A stretch of 64,000 nucleotides of DNA from an uncultured Prevotellaceae bacterium (GTDB lineage: Bacteria; Bacteroidota; Bacteroidia; Bacteroidales; Muribaculaceae), in NCBI GenBank assembly GCA_900318345.1, contig ONKD01000001.1, positions 124,001 through 188,000 on the forward strand, in the 5' to 3' direction. Positions 37,095 through 44,021 of the stretch are shown one piece after another (the stretch's first letter is position 1; each line of letters opens with the position of its first letter). Made by a program: the position numbers and the translations under genes. The notes beneath the pieces were generated by a model. The model was not told the DNA's origin. It saw only the letters and a list, made by a program, of their open reading frames with translations, and did no database searches.

Positions 37095-38723
37095 TTACTT
37101 GAGACTGTTCACATAGTTGCGGAGGGACTCGTTCTCGGGGTCATACTCCAGCCACTTCTGGTAGTAAGTCTTGGCAGTTGCCTTGTCACCCTTGGTGAAG
37201 TAGTAGGTGGCCAGGTAGTTGTAGGCATACTTGTAGTAGCGCTCATAACCACTCTTGTCAGGCTTAGCATCCAGGATGTTGAGCAACTCGTTGTATGCAT
37301 CCAGGGCGGCACCATTGTTGTTCTCGCCCTCACGAACCTTAGCAATCTTGGCCTTCTGGTTCACAATCTGCACGTTGCCAGGAACCAACTTGTCCACCTC
37401 ATCTGCATACTTCTGAGACTTGTTGAGGGCGTCGGCCTTTACAGCGTCATCCAGACCCTCGGCAGTAGCGATACCCAGGTAGTAGTTTGACAGGGTAAAC
37501 AGGTCGTTAGACTTGTTGTTGCCCGTGTCAACCAGGCGCTGGTAGTACTCGGCTGCCTTCACAAAGTTCTCGGCATCGGCATAGCTGTCGCCCATGAAGC
37601 GGATCAAGTCTGCATTGTTGGGGTTGAGCTCAATGGCCTTCTCATAGGCTGCGATAGCTTCCTCGGGCAGACCGGCATTCTGCAGTGCCTGACCATAGTC
37701 GGTGTAGTCGCGTACCTCATAGTTAGAACCCTTGGGCAGAGCGTTAGCGAAGAACGACTTACCTGCCTCGACGGCCTCGGGCCACTTCTGGAGCTGCACC
37801 AGGTTGTAGAGCTGCATACGCTTCATGTAGAACACCTTCTCATCAGCGGGGTTGAGCTTGTTCACGAGGCTGGTAGCCAGGTTGTAAGAATCCTGGTACT
37901 TCTCGCCGAAGAACAACAACTGCACATAGCGTACCTCATCCTGAGCAAAGTGGTTGGGGTTCTTGATGTATTTGCCATACTGCTCGGCTGCCTTGGCACC
38001 CAAGTTGTCGGCATAGTACTTCTCGGCGAGCTCGCGCTGAACCAGTGCTGAGTTGGGCACCTTGGCCTGCAGCTCCTCAAGACGCTCGATAGCCATCTCG
38101 GGGTTCACGTTGAAGTAAGTGTTGGCATATTTGACATAGGCCTCGATGTTGTTGGGGTCCTTGTCAAAGGCCAACTCATAGATACCGGCTGCATTGCCCC
38201 AGTCCTTCTTGTCGGCCTTAGTGTCGGCCTCGAAGATATAGCTGTTGGGATCATCGGCATTCCACTTGCGGGCATTCTTGATGCACTTCTCGATGTCCTT
38301 GGCATAGGTGGTGGGATTGGCATCGTAGAACGCGCGTGCGATTTCCATCTCCAACTTGGGATCCTTCTTGGTCAGCTTGCGTGCCTTGTCAAGAAGAGCC
38401 TTGGCCTCACCTCCGCCGTTCTTGAGGGCGATTGCAGCCTGACCCACGTAGTTGTAAGGATTCATGGCGTTAGCGGCAATACCTTTCTCAAAGTTGGCGG
38501 CAGCCTCGGCGACCTTACCCTGATGCAGGGCAATCTGACCCAGATAGTAGTAGGCCTCGGCCTTGTCGGTTGCGGCAGCGTTCAGGTTGCGTTCAAGCAG
38601 CTCCTTGGCGTTGTCCAGTTTGTCAACCTTGTAGTACTCAATACCGTCCTTGTAGCCCTGTGCGTTGGCTACCAGGGATGCACCCATCAACATGAGTGAT
38701 GCAAAAAAGAATTTCCTTTTCAT
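37095..38723 (-). CDS. Secreted TPR protein, PstS-cluster partner
   Basis: A 542-residue protein with a signal peptide (MKRKFFFASLMLMGASLVANAQ) and tetratricopeptide repeats along most of its length (KAEAYYYLGQIALHQGKVAEA, YTDYGQALQNAGLPEEAIAAYEKA, FMGDSYADAENFVKAAEYYQ, YLATYYFTKGDKATAKTYYQ). It lies 82 bp downstream of a PstS-like lipoprotein. In other Bacteroidota this pair commonly ends an ExbB/ExbD/TonB gene group, which suggests a periplasmic scaffold, but no biochemical role is established. A strong terminator follows. Confidence 0.8.
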   Translation of the reverse strand: MKRKFFFASLMLMGASLVANAQGYKDGIEYYKVDKLDNAKELLERNLNAAATDKAEAYYYLGQIALHQGKVAEAAANFEKGIAANAMNPYNYVGQAAIALKNGGGEAKALLDKARKLTKKDPKLEMEIARAFYDANPTTYAKDIEKCIKNARKWNADDPNSYIFEADTKADKKDWGNAAGIYELAFDKDPNNIEAYVKYANTYFNVNPEMAIERLEELQAKVPNSALVQRELAEKYYADNLGAKAAEQYGKYIKNPNHFAQDEVRYVQLLFFGEKYQDSYNLATSLVNKLNPADEKVFYMKRMQLYNLVQLQKWPEAVEAGKSFFANALPKGSNYEVRDYTDYGQALQNAGLPEEAIAAYEKAIELNPNNADLIRFMGDSYADAENFVKAAEYYQRLVDTGNNKSNDLFTLSNYYLGIATAEGLDDAVKADALNKSQKYADEVDKLVPGNVQIVNQKAKIAKVREGENNNGAALDAYNELLNILDAKPDKSGYERYYKYAYNYLATYYFTKGDKATAKTYYQKWLEYDPENESLRNYVNSLK

Positions 38724-38805
38724 TGTAGTAACAATTTAATGTTAATATATGGTTTATTATTTCGATTTGTTGTCTGAATAGCAATTTCCGTGCCAATTTG
38801 TAACC

Positions 38806-39786
38806 TTACTGAACCTCAACGAATCTCACAGGCTCGGCAGCGGGCAGGATACCCGTCTGGAGAATGATTTTCTGGCCGATGACACCCGTCAGGAAGGCAT
38901 AGAAGCCGTGATCGAGCGTGCCGTTGTAGGAGGCGTCGATGGCCCAGATGGAGCGCACGAGGGGATAGTCACCGCTGTAGATGTGAGCCTGGTAGGGTTT
39001 AACGCCTTGCGCCTTGTCCATGGCACGCACGGGCATCACCTTGATGCGGTCGGTGAAATCGATGACGCTCACCTCGTTGTTCTCCTTGAGCTCGTCATAT
39101 TTCTCGGAGATGGGTTTTTCGACCGACTTGAGGTCGCTGGTAATCCAGCTCACCCCGATTAAGCCAATCACGTTTTTGCTTTTCTCCACAGCCTCAAAGA
39201 CCTCGGGGCTCGACTTCTTGGCATAGACGTTAGAGCCAAACTTGCCGCCCTTAAGGAATTTATTCTTTATATAATTGACAACTCCGGTGCCCGACCCGTC
39301 AAACAGGATCTTGATGCTGTCATTCTTGAGCTTGGTGGGATACACCTCACCCCATCGCTTAGCCTTGCCGGTGAAAATTTCGCTCAAGTCCTCCATCGAC
39401 AGTTCATCGATGTCGTTCTGCTTGTTGACGATGATGGCGATGGCGTCCACAGCGATCTTCCTGGAGCGGTAACCGCGCCCCAGCGTCTTGAGGCTCTTGC
39501 GCTGCTCGGGCGTGAGGTCACGCGAGGTAATGATCAGGTCCACCTTGTTGTGCATGAGCGAGTCGAGGGCATCGTGCTCGTTGATATAATCGGGCATGAT
39601 GCTCGCCTCAGGGTACTGATACTCAAACACGGCTATCTCTTGCTCAAGAATACTCTGGAACGACTCATCGCACATGATCTTGGCGATGCCGCGCGTGCTC
39701 GTGCTCTTAGGCAACTTGGTGTCACAGGAGATCAGCGCCAGCAGCATGATGGCCAGCAACGGCCACAGTTGATTATTTCTTTTCAT
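38806..39786 (-). CDS. PstS-like substrate-binding lipoprotein
   Basis: A 326-residue protein starting MKRNNQLWPLLAIMLLALISCDTK; LISC is a lipobox, so the longer in-frame reading was rejected. The mature part is a type 2 periplasmic-binding fold of the PstS-like phosphate family (ESFQSILEQEIAVFEYQYPEA, DGSGTGVVNYIKNKFL, NVIGLIGVSWI). No phosphate permease genes are near; the neighbours are a small membrane protein (14-bp overlap) and a TPR protein. The ligand is therefore uncertain. Confidence 0.82.
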   Translation of the reverse strand: MKRNNQLWPLLAIMLLALISCDTKLPKSTSTRGIAKIMCDESFQSILEQEIAVFEYQYPEASIMPDYINEHDALDSLMHNKVDLIITSRDLTPEQRKSLKTLGRGYRSRKIAVDAIAIIVNKQNDIDELSMEDLSEIFTGKAKRWGEVYPTKLKNDSIKILFDGSGTGVVNYIKNKFLKGGKFGSNVYAKKSSPEVFEAVEKSKNVIGLIGVSWITSDLKSVEKPISEKYDELKENNEVSVIDFTDRIKVMPVRAMDKAQGVKPYQAHIYSGDYPLVRSIWAIDASYNGTLDHGFYAFLTGVIGQKIILQTGILPAAEPVRFVEVQ

Positions 39787-40090
39787 CGTTGTTATCTTTA
39801 AAGTCATTATATTGGCGGGAATAGGAACCATAGGTGTTCTCATCGCTGTCGTCATCCTGGATGCGCATGCCATAGGTGTGCTCCCCCTTCAACTCGCGGT
39901 AACCCCTGTAGAGGCCATAGAGGCCAAAGACAATGGCAAAGAACCACCTGACACCTGTCCATAGTGGTGTGACTGACCAGTCAAAGACGTTAAGCGCCAT
40001 AAGCACGGCCATGGCTAGATAAACAAAGACCATGAAGATGCCAAACACCATCTTCAATACCTGATTCAAGCTCATTTGTCTTTTATTCAT
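39773..40090 (-). CDS. Small membrane protein of PstS/TPR cluster
   Basis: A 105-residue protein with two hydrophobic segments (about 12-32 and 44-62) and an acidic, tyrosine-containing cytoplasmic-type tail (DDDSDENTYGSYSRQYNDF). The opening SLNQVLKMVFGIFMVFVYL resembles small proteins that accompany ExbB/ExbD/TonB/PstS/TPR groups in Bacteroidales. Its end overlaps the PstS-like start by 14 bp, implying coupling. No function is known to me. Confidence 0.7.
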   Translation of the reverse strand: MNKRQMSLNQVLKMVFGIFMVFVYLAMAVLMALNVFDWSVTPLWTGVRWFFAIVFGLYGLYRGYRELKGEHTYGMRIQDDDSDENTYGSYSRQYNDFKDNNDEKK

Positions 40091-40170
40091 TGTTTATTAT
40101 AATGTAGTTATCATGTCAGTTATGCCCCTTAGACTGCCAATATCAGAATAGGTTTATAACAATCAAACGA

Positions 40171-40178
40171 CAAAGTTA
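40171..40178 (-). promoter_or_regulatory. -7 promoter element for PstS cluster
   Basis: Minus-strand TAACTTTG, full consensus, with a leader of about 75 nt. Confidence 0.55.
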
Positions 40179-40323
40179 ACATTTTATCCTTGATTTGTGG
40201 TGTTAAAATATAAAAAAAATGCTCTTTCTCGGTCTTATTATCCTTCAATTTGAGACACAATAGCTCAATGAAACGGAAAAAACTGCCAAAAATAGTATTA
40301 TCCAGTATATTTTTGACAAAATC

Positions 40324-40355
40324 TTTGCACATTTAAAATATTATGATTATTTTTG
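40324..40355 (+). promoter_or_regulatory. Complete -33/-7 promoter for candidate small RNA
   Basis: TTTG, 20-bp spacer and TATTTTTG: both Bacteroidota elements match at the spacing also seen before the beta-propeller gene at 57.2 kb. No plus-strand gene lies downstream. Confidence 0.65.
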
Positions 40356-40360
40356 CAAAA

Positions 40361-40429
40361 CCTTAAATCAAACTTTTATTCATACTATTTTTTCCTAGGG
40401 CACCTCGTTGAGAAACGGAGTGCTTTTTT
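40361..40429 (+). ncRNA. Candidate small RNA, about 70 nt
   Basis: The transcript is predicted from a full-consensus promoter just upstream and an intrinsic terminator at its end. The 5' half is AT-rich and unstructured; the 3' half is the terminator stem. The next gene is on the opposite strand, so this is not a leader. I do not recognise a known RNA family. Confidence 0.45.
40400..40429 (+). terminator. Intrinsic terminator with GAGA tetraloop
   Basis: Stem GCACCTCGTT/AACGGAGTGC (one mismatch, one wobble) closed by a GNRA-type GAGA loop, then TTTTTT. Confidence 0.75.
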
Positions 40430-40568
40430 ATCCAGGACACAATGTGAAATACTTTTGATTTGTCCTTATTCTAAATATTGTTGCTAGAAAGGTGTGGAAC
40501 CTCGTCACGGCACCACACCCTAATTAGTCATCAGCCACTCTTATCTAATATCTATTAACTGTTGTCTG

Positions 40569-42338
40569 TTAACTCCCCAAGAGCATATCGATGAGATCGG
40601 TAACATCATTGATGTTCACGACACCATCACCATTAACGTCGGCTACCTCATTATTTATATTATCGCCACCAAGCAGCAAGTCGATCAAGACAGTCACGTC
40701 GGCAATGGTCACGCTGCCGTCGCCGTCCACGTCGCCAGGTTCATCATCAACACCTATAATGTTGGTGAAGTTTTTCCAATAATTTGCCGTCTTATAAACA
40801 TTAAGGGCTTGTTTAGGTACATATAACGTTGCACGATAACAGCCATTAAATGTATAAGGATAAACTGTTGGTGGTGTCAATGCCAAACTATAAATTTCAG
40901 TCAGGCCGCTGCAGGCTAAGAACGCCTCGTCGCCGATGGATGTAACGGAAATGGGGATGGTGATACTGGTCAAGCCGCTGCAGCCCTGGAACGCACTGTT
41001 GCCGATGCGGGTGACAGTATTGGGAATAACTGAATTCATGCAGCCTGCAATCAACTTATTGTTAGCTGTCTCGATGATAGCATTGCAGTTGTTACGGGAA
41101 TCATAGATTGGATTTCCGCTTGCTACTGATATGCTGGTCAGGGCAGGGCATTGAGCGAACACTTCAAAACCAATGGAGGTGACGGAGCTGGGGATGACAA
41201 TATTGGTCAGGCCAGTACACCATGTGAACGCACCATTTCCAATTTCGGTGACGGAGTTGCCAATAGTGACGCTGGTCAGGCCGGGGCAGCGACTGAAAGC
41301 AGATTTGCCGATGGTTGTGACGGAATTGGGAATGTCGATGCTAGTCAAGCCATCGCAGCCAGTGAACGCCTCGTCGCCGATGGATGTAACGGTATTGGGG
41401 ATGGTGGTGTTTTGGCAACCAGCGATAAGCTTATTGGAAGCCGTTTCAATAATCGCGTTGCAGCTGTTGCGGGAATCATAAGTTGGATTATCACCATCAA
41501 CAATTAAAGTGGTCAGGCCTGAACATGTACTGAAGGCCGCATAGCCTATAGATGTGACGGATTTGGGGATAAAGATACTAGTCAGGCCAGAACACGATAA
41601 GAACGCATATTCTCCAATTTCGGCGACGGAGTTACCAATAGTGATGCTTGTAAGACCGATGCAGTAAGAGAACGCATGTTTGCCAATTTCGGTGACAGAG
41701 TTGGGGATGTCAATGCTAGTCAGGCCGCTGCAGGCTAAGAACGCCTCGTCGCCGATGGTTATGACGGAGTTTGGAATGGTGACGCTGGTCAGGCCAGTAA
41801 ATTGCTGGAACGCCCAGTCAGCAATGCCAATTGTTCCATCTCTTAGAATGATGCTTGTTCCGCTTGGCATTGTTCCCTTGTAATTATAGGCCACAAGACC
41901 TGCATAAACCACACCATCGGGTTGATTATTATACCACGCTGTGCCATAGAACGCATATTCGCCGATGATTTTGACGGAATTGGGGATGGTGATGCTGGTT
42001 AGGCCGCTGCAGTCAAGGAACGCATAATGGCAAATTGAGTCCACACCATTACTGATTGTCACACTGGTCAAGCCGCTGCAGCCAGCGAATGCATGCTCAC
42101 CGATGGATGTGACGGTGAAGGTAATGCCGTTACATGTGAAGGTTGAGGGGATGGTTACATAGCCAGAATACTCATTGTAATAACCAGAAGCAGATCCTTT
42201 ATAGGTAACGGAGACCTTGTTACTATCAAAGTCATAGATATTGTAATAAATGCCGTCGAACTCGAAATCATGAGCTAGGGCGGTGGCGGGCAACAAAAAC
42301 GTCAGCAGGAACAGGGATAGTTGGAATAGATGTTTCAT
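40569..42338 (-). CDS. BspA-type leucine-rich repeat surface protein with dockerin
   Basis: About 589 residues with a signal peptide (MKHLFQLSLFLLTFLLPATALA). It contains many LRR_5 repeats of about 23 residues (for example IPNSVTEIGKHAFSYCIGLTS), the Treponema/BspA type linked with adhesion. Two inserts (about 275-310 and 385-415) share DS(R)N(S/N)CNAIIETA..KLIAGC. The C-terminal 57 residues are a dockerin pair (DVDGDGSVTIAD, DVNGDGVVNIND). The start two codons in from the first ATG gives a standard signal sequence and fits the promoter. It is a monocistronic surface protein; the binding partner is unknown. Confidence 0.9.
   Translation of the reverse strand: MKHLFQLSLFLLTFLLPATALAHDFEFDGIYYNIYDFDSNKVSVTYKGSASGYYNEYSGYVTIPSTFTCNGITFTVTSIGEHAFAGCSGLTSVTISNGVDSICHYAFLDCSGLTSITIPNSVKIIGEYAFYGTAWYNNQPDGVVYAGLVAYNYKGTMPSGTSIILRDGTIGIADWAFQQFTGLTSVTIPNSVITIGDEAFLACSGLTSIDIPNSVTEIGKHAFSYCIGLTSITIGNSVAEIGEYAFLSCSGLTSIFIPKSVTSIGYAAFSTCSGLTTLIVDGDNPTYDSRNSCNAIIETASNKLIAGCQNTTIPNTVTSIGDEAFTGCDGLTSIDIPNSVTTIGKSAFSRCPGLTSVTIGNSVTEIGNGAFTWCTGLTNIVIPSSVTSIGFEVFAQCPALTSISVASGNPIYDSRNNCNAIIETANNKLIAGCMNSVIPNTVTRIGNSAFQGCSGLTSITIPISVTSIGDEAFLACSGLTEIYSLALTPPTVYPYTFNGCYRATLYVPKQALNVYKTANYWKNFTNIIGVDDEPGDVDGDGSVTIADVTVLIDLLLGGDNINNEVADVNGDGVVNINDVTDLIDMLLGS
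40880..42120 (-). repeat. Tandem ~69-bp coding repeats (LRR)
   Basis: Each unit encodes one 23-residue leucine-rich repeat; GGTCAGGCC(G/A)(C/G)(T)GCA-type words recur every 69 bp. Some units are nearly identical, so copy number may vary by recombination. Confidence 0.75.
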
Positions 42339-42372
42339 CGTCATTTGGTTTTAGTTTGGTTATTGATTGAGA

Positions 42373-42380
42373 CAAATGTA
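42373..42380 (-). promoter_or_regulatory. -7 promoter element for LRR gene
   Basis: Minus-strand TACATTTG, full consensus, with a leader of about 28 nt. Confidence 0.6.
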
Positions 42381-42650
42381 GTGATAATCTCGCGGGAATG
42401 CAAGCATGTGAGGAAAAAATGACTGAAAATGGTGTTATTTACCCTGTAGAACTATTTATGCACGCTGCGCTCTCAGGTATTAGGTTTTAGGCATTTGGAT
42501 GCATCCGCACTCGCCCTGCAGAGCCACCTACACTCTGGGGATGCCATTAGCGACAATATATTGTGCTACTATCCTCCCTTTGAGCGTCTCTATTAGCTCA
42601 TTTTCACTCTTATTTAGGTGCGCTTTCTCTGGTTTTTTGAGGGGATAATA

Positions 42651-42680
42651 TTGGATTATGTGGAAAAAGATGTACCTTTG
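42651..42680 (+). promoter_or_regulatory. Promoter for methyltransferase/DUF262 cassette
   Basis: TTG, 19-bp spacer and TACCTTTG. Transcription should begin about 310 nt before the methyltransferase ATG. Confidence 0.55.
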
Positions 42681-42705
42681 TGGGTGATTCGGGGGAGAAA
42701 TCCCG

Positions 42706-42789
42706 ATGAAGATAACAAGCATTCGCTATTATTTCGCGTTCAGCCAAAAGCCTCGCAAACTCTTTGGAAATAACGTAACTCCGAAATAA
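42706..42789 (+). CDS. Possible 27-residue leader peptide
   Basis: An ATG lies about 20 nt after the predicted transcription start and 9 nt after a GGGGGAG purine run. The product MKITSIRYYFAFSQKPRKLF... is basic and aromatic-rich, and ends at TAA. No homology is known to me. It could be a regulatory uORF, a remnant of a repeat element, or chance. Confidence 0.3.
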   Translation: MKITSIRYYFAFSQKPRKLFGNNVTPK

Positions 42790-42957
42790 TGAGTGAAGGT
42801 ATTCTGTATGGGTACCTTTCCCACTGTATTGGTAGCAATGCATTCACACTAGGGTGTGGTGCATTCTTACACGGTGGGTGAGGTTTCCATGCGAGGCTGC
42901 CTCATAGCTGGACGCGGTAAGGACGTCATCACGCTCTTTTCATCTAGTCCAGCGACG

Positions 42958-42996
42958 TGATTGATAGTCGATTGCATATAACCAGGCTATCAATCA
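42958..42996 (+). promoter_or_regulatory. Perfect 10-bp inverted repeat abutting the start codon
   Basis: TGATTGATAG and CTATCAATCA are separated by 19 bp, and the right arm ends 2 bp before the ATG of the methyltransferase. As RNA it would sequester the ribosome-binding region; as DNA it has operator geometry. Confidence 0.6.
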
Positions 42997-42998
42997 TC

Positions 42999-44021
42999 AT
43001 GGCAAAAAGAAGTTTAGATGCAGCTAAAGTTGCAAAAGAAGACGAGTTTTACACGCAAATGAGTGATATCGAGCGGGAGTTGCAGCACTACTGGCAGCAC
43101 TTCCGTGGGAAGACCATCCTGTGTAACTGCGATGACCCCTACGAGAGCAATTTCTTTAAGTATTTTGCCCTGCGCTTTAATCAGCTGGGATTGAAAAAGT
43201 TGATTTGCACCTGCTATAACGGCTCGCCGGTGCAGGGCGACGAATTGATGATTGATTGGGGTGATTTCACCGATGAGCCCAAGAAAATCGCCTATAAGGT
43301 CGAGATTACCGATGTGCGCGACATGAACGGTGACGGAGCTGTTGACCTGAGCGATGTGCAATACCTACTGCAAAACGACAAGAACGTGCTGTCCATCCTT
43401 AAGACGGGCGACTTCCGCGACCCCGAGTGCATCGAACTACTTAAGGAAGCCGACATCGTCGTTACCAACCCGCCTTTTTCACTCTTTCGGGAATACATTG
43501 GGCAATTGATGGCATATGAGAAGAAATTTTTAATAATCGGAAATCAGAATGCCATTACATATAAAGAAGTATTCCATTTTTTAAAAGATAACAAAATTTG
43601 GTTAGGTTATAAATCAGGAGATATGTCTTTTAGGGTACCAGAACACTTTAAGCCAAGAGCAACACGATACTGGCAAGATGAAACTGGACAAAAATGGAGA
43701 AGTATGGGAAATATTTGTTGGTATACTAATTTAGATCACAACAAACGTCATGAATTCATAGATTTGGTTTGTCATTATTCTCCAGAAAACTACCCAATGT
43801 ATGATAACTACAATGGTATAGAAGTTAATAGGACGGCTAATATACCTTACGATTATTCTGGAACGATGGGTGTACCTATAACATTTCTTGATAAGTACAA
43901 TCCAGAACAATTTGAGATTATTAAGTTTAGAAAAGGTGATGATGACAAAGACTTATCTATCAATGGGAAGACTCCATACTTTAGAATTCTTATCCGCAAC
44001 AAACATCCCAAGAAAATATGA
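42999..44021 (+). CDS. EcoRI-type adenine-specific DNA methyltransferase
   Basis: A 340-residue protein matching the EcoRI methylase-like family in Bacteroidota. Visible features are DEFYTQMSDIERELQHYWQ at the start, LCNCDDPYESNFF (41-53, probable cofactor region), the catalytic N6-adenine motif NPPF (157-160) and FLIIGNQNAITYKE (177-190). A dockerin-like loop, DMNGDGAVDLSD, sits at 108-119. The start MAKRSLDAAK matches the family's usual N-terminus. The second half is far more AT-rich than the first half and than the following gene. Its stop overlaps the DUF262-HNH start (ATGA). It probably methylates adenine at sites its partner nuclease would otherwise attack or read. Confidence 0.85.
   Translation: MAKRSLDAAKVAKEDEFYTQMSDIERELQHYWQHFRGKTILCNCDDPYESNFFKYFALRFNQLGLKKLICTCYNGSPVQGDELMIDWGDFTDEPKKIAYKVEITDVRDMNGDGAVDLSDVQYLLQNDKNVLSILKTGDFRDPECIELLKEADIVVTNPPFSLFREYIGQLMAYEKKFLIIGNQNAITYKEVFHFLKDNKIWLGYKSGDMSFRVPEHFKPRATRYWQDETGQKWRSMGNICWYTNLDHNKRHEFIDLVCHYSPENYPMYDNYNGIEVNRTANIPYDYSGTMGVPITFLDKYNPEQFEIIKFRKGDDDKDLSINGKTPYFRILIRNKHPKKI

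Larger units (their letters stand above)
40091..40568. other. Gene-free interval with divergent promoters and candidate sRNA
   Basis: Holds the minus-strand promoter for the PstS cluster, a plus-strand promoter with a nearby terminator (candidate small RNA), and simple TTAACTGTTGTCTGTTAAC words before the LRR gene end. A 67-codon minus-strand reading here contains the promoter and is not taken as a gene. Confidence 0.6.
42345..42998. other. Long leader region of methyltransferase cassette
   Basis: Contains the minus-strand LRR promoter, a plus-strand promoter, a 27-codon open reading frame, several short inverted repeats (TTATTTCG/CGAAATAA, AAGGTA/TACCTT, CACAC/GTGTG) and a perfect inverted repeat next to the methyltransferase start. 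No longer gene is supported. Confidence 0.6.

Noticed and set aside
40129..40332. A 67-codon minus-strand open frame before the PstS cluster
   Set aside because: It contains the promoter of that cluster and a lysine-rich composition expected of AT-rich noncoding DNA.
40880..42120. Regular ~69-bp repeats that might suggest an array
   Set aside because: They are in-frame leucine-rich repeats without unique spacers; not CRISPR.
42528..42843. Two overlapping short minus-strand frames upstream of the methyltransferase
   Set aside because: No family, no start signals, and they are antisense to the predicted leader and promoter.
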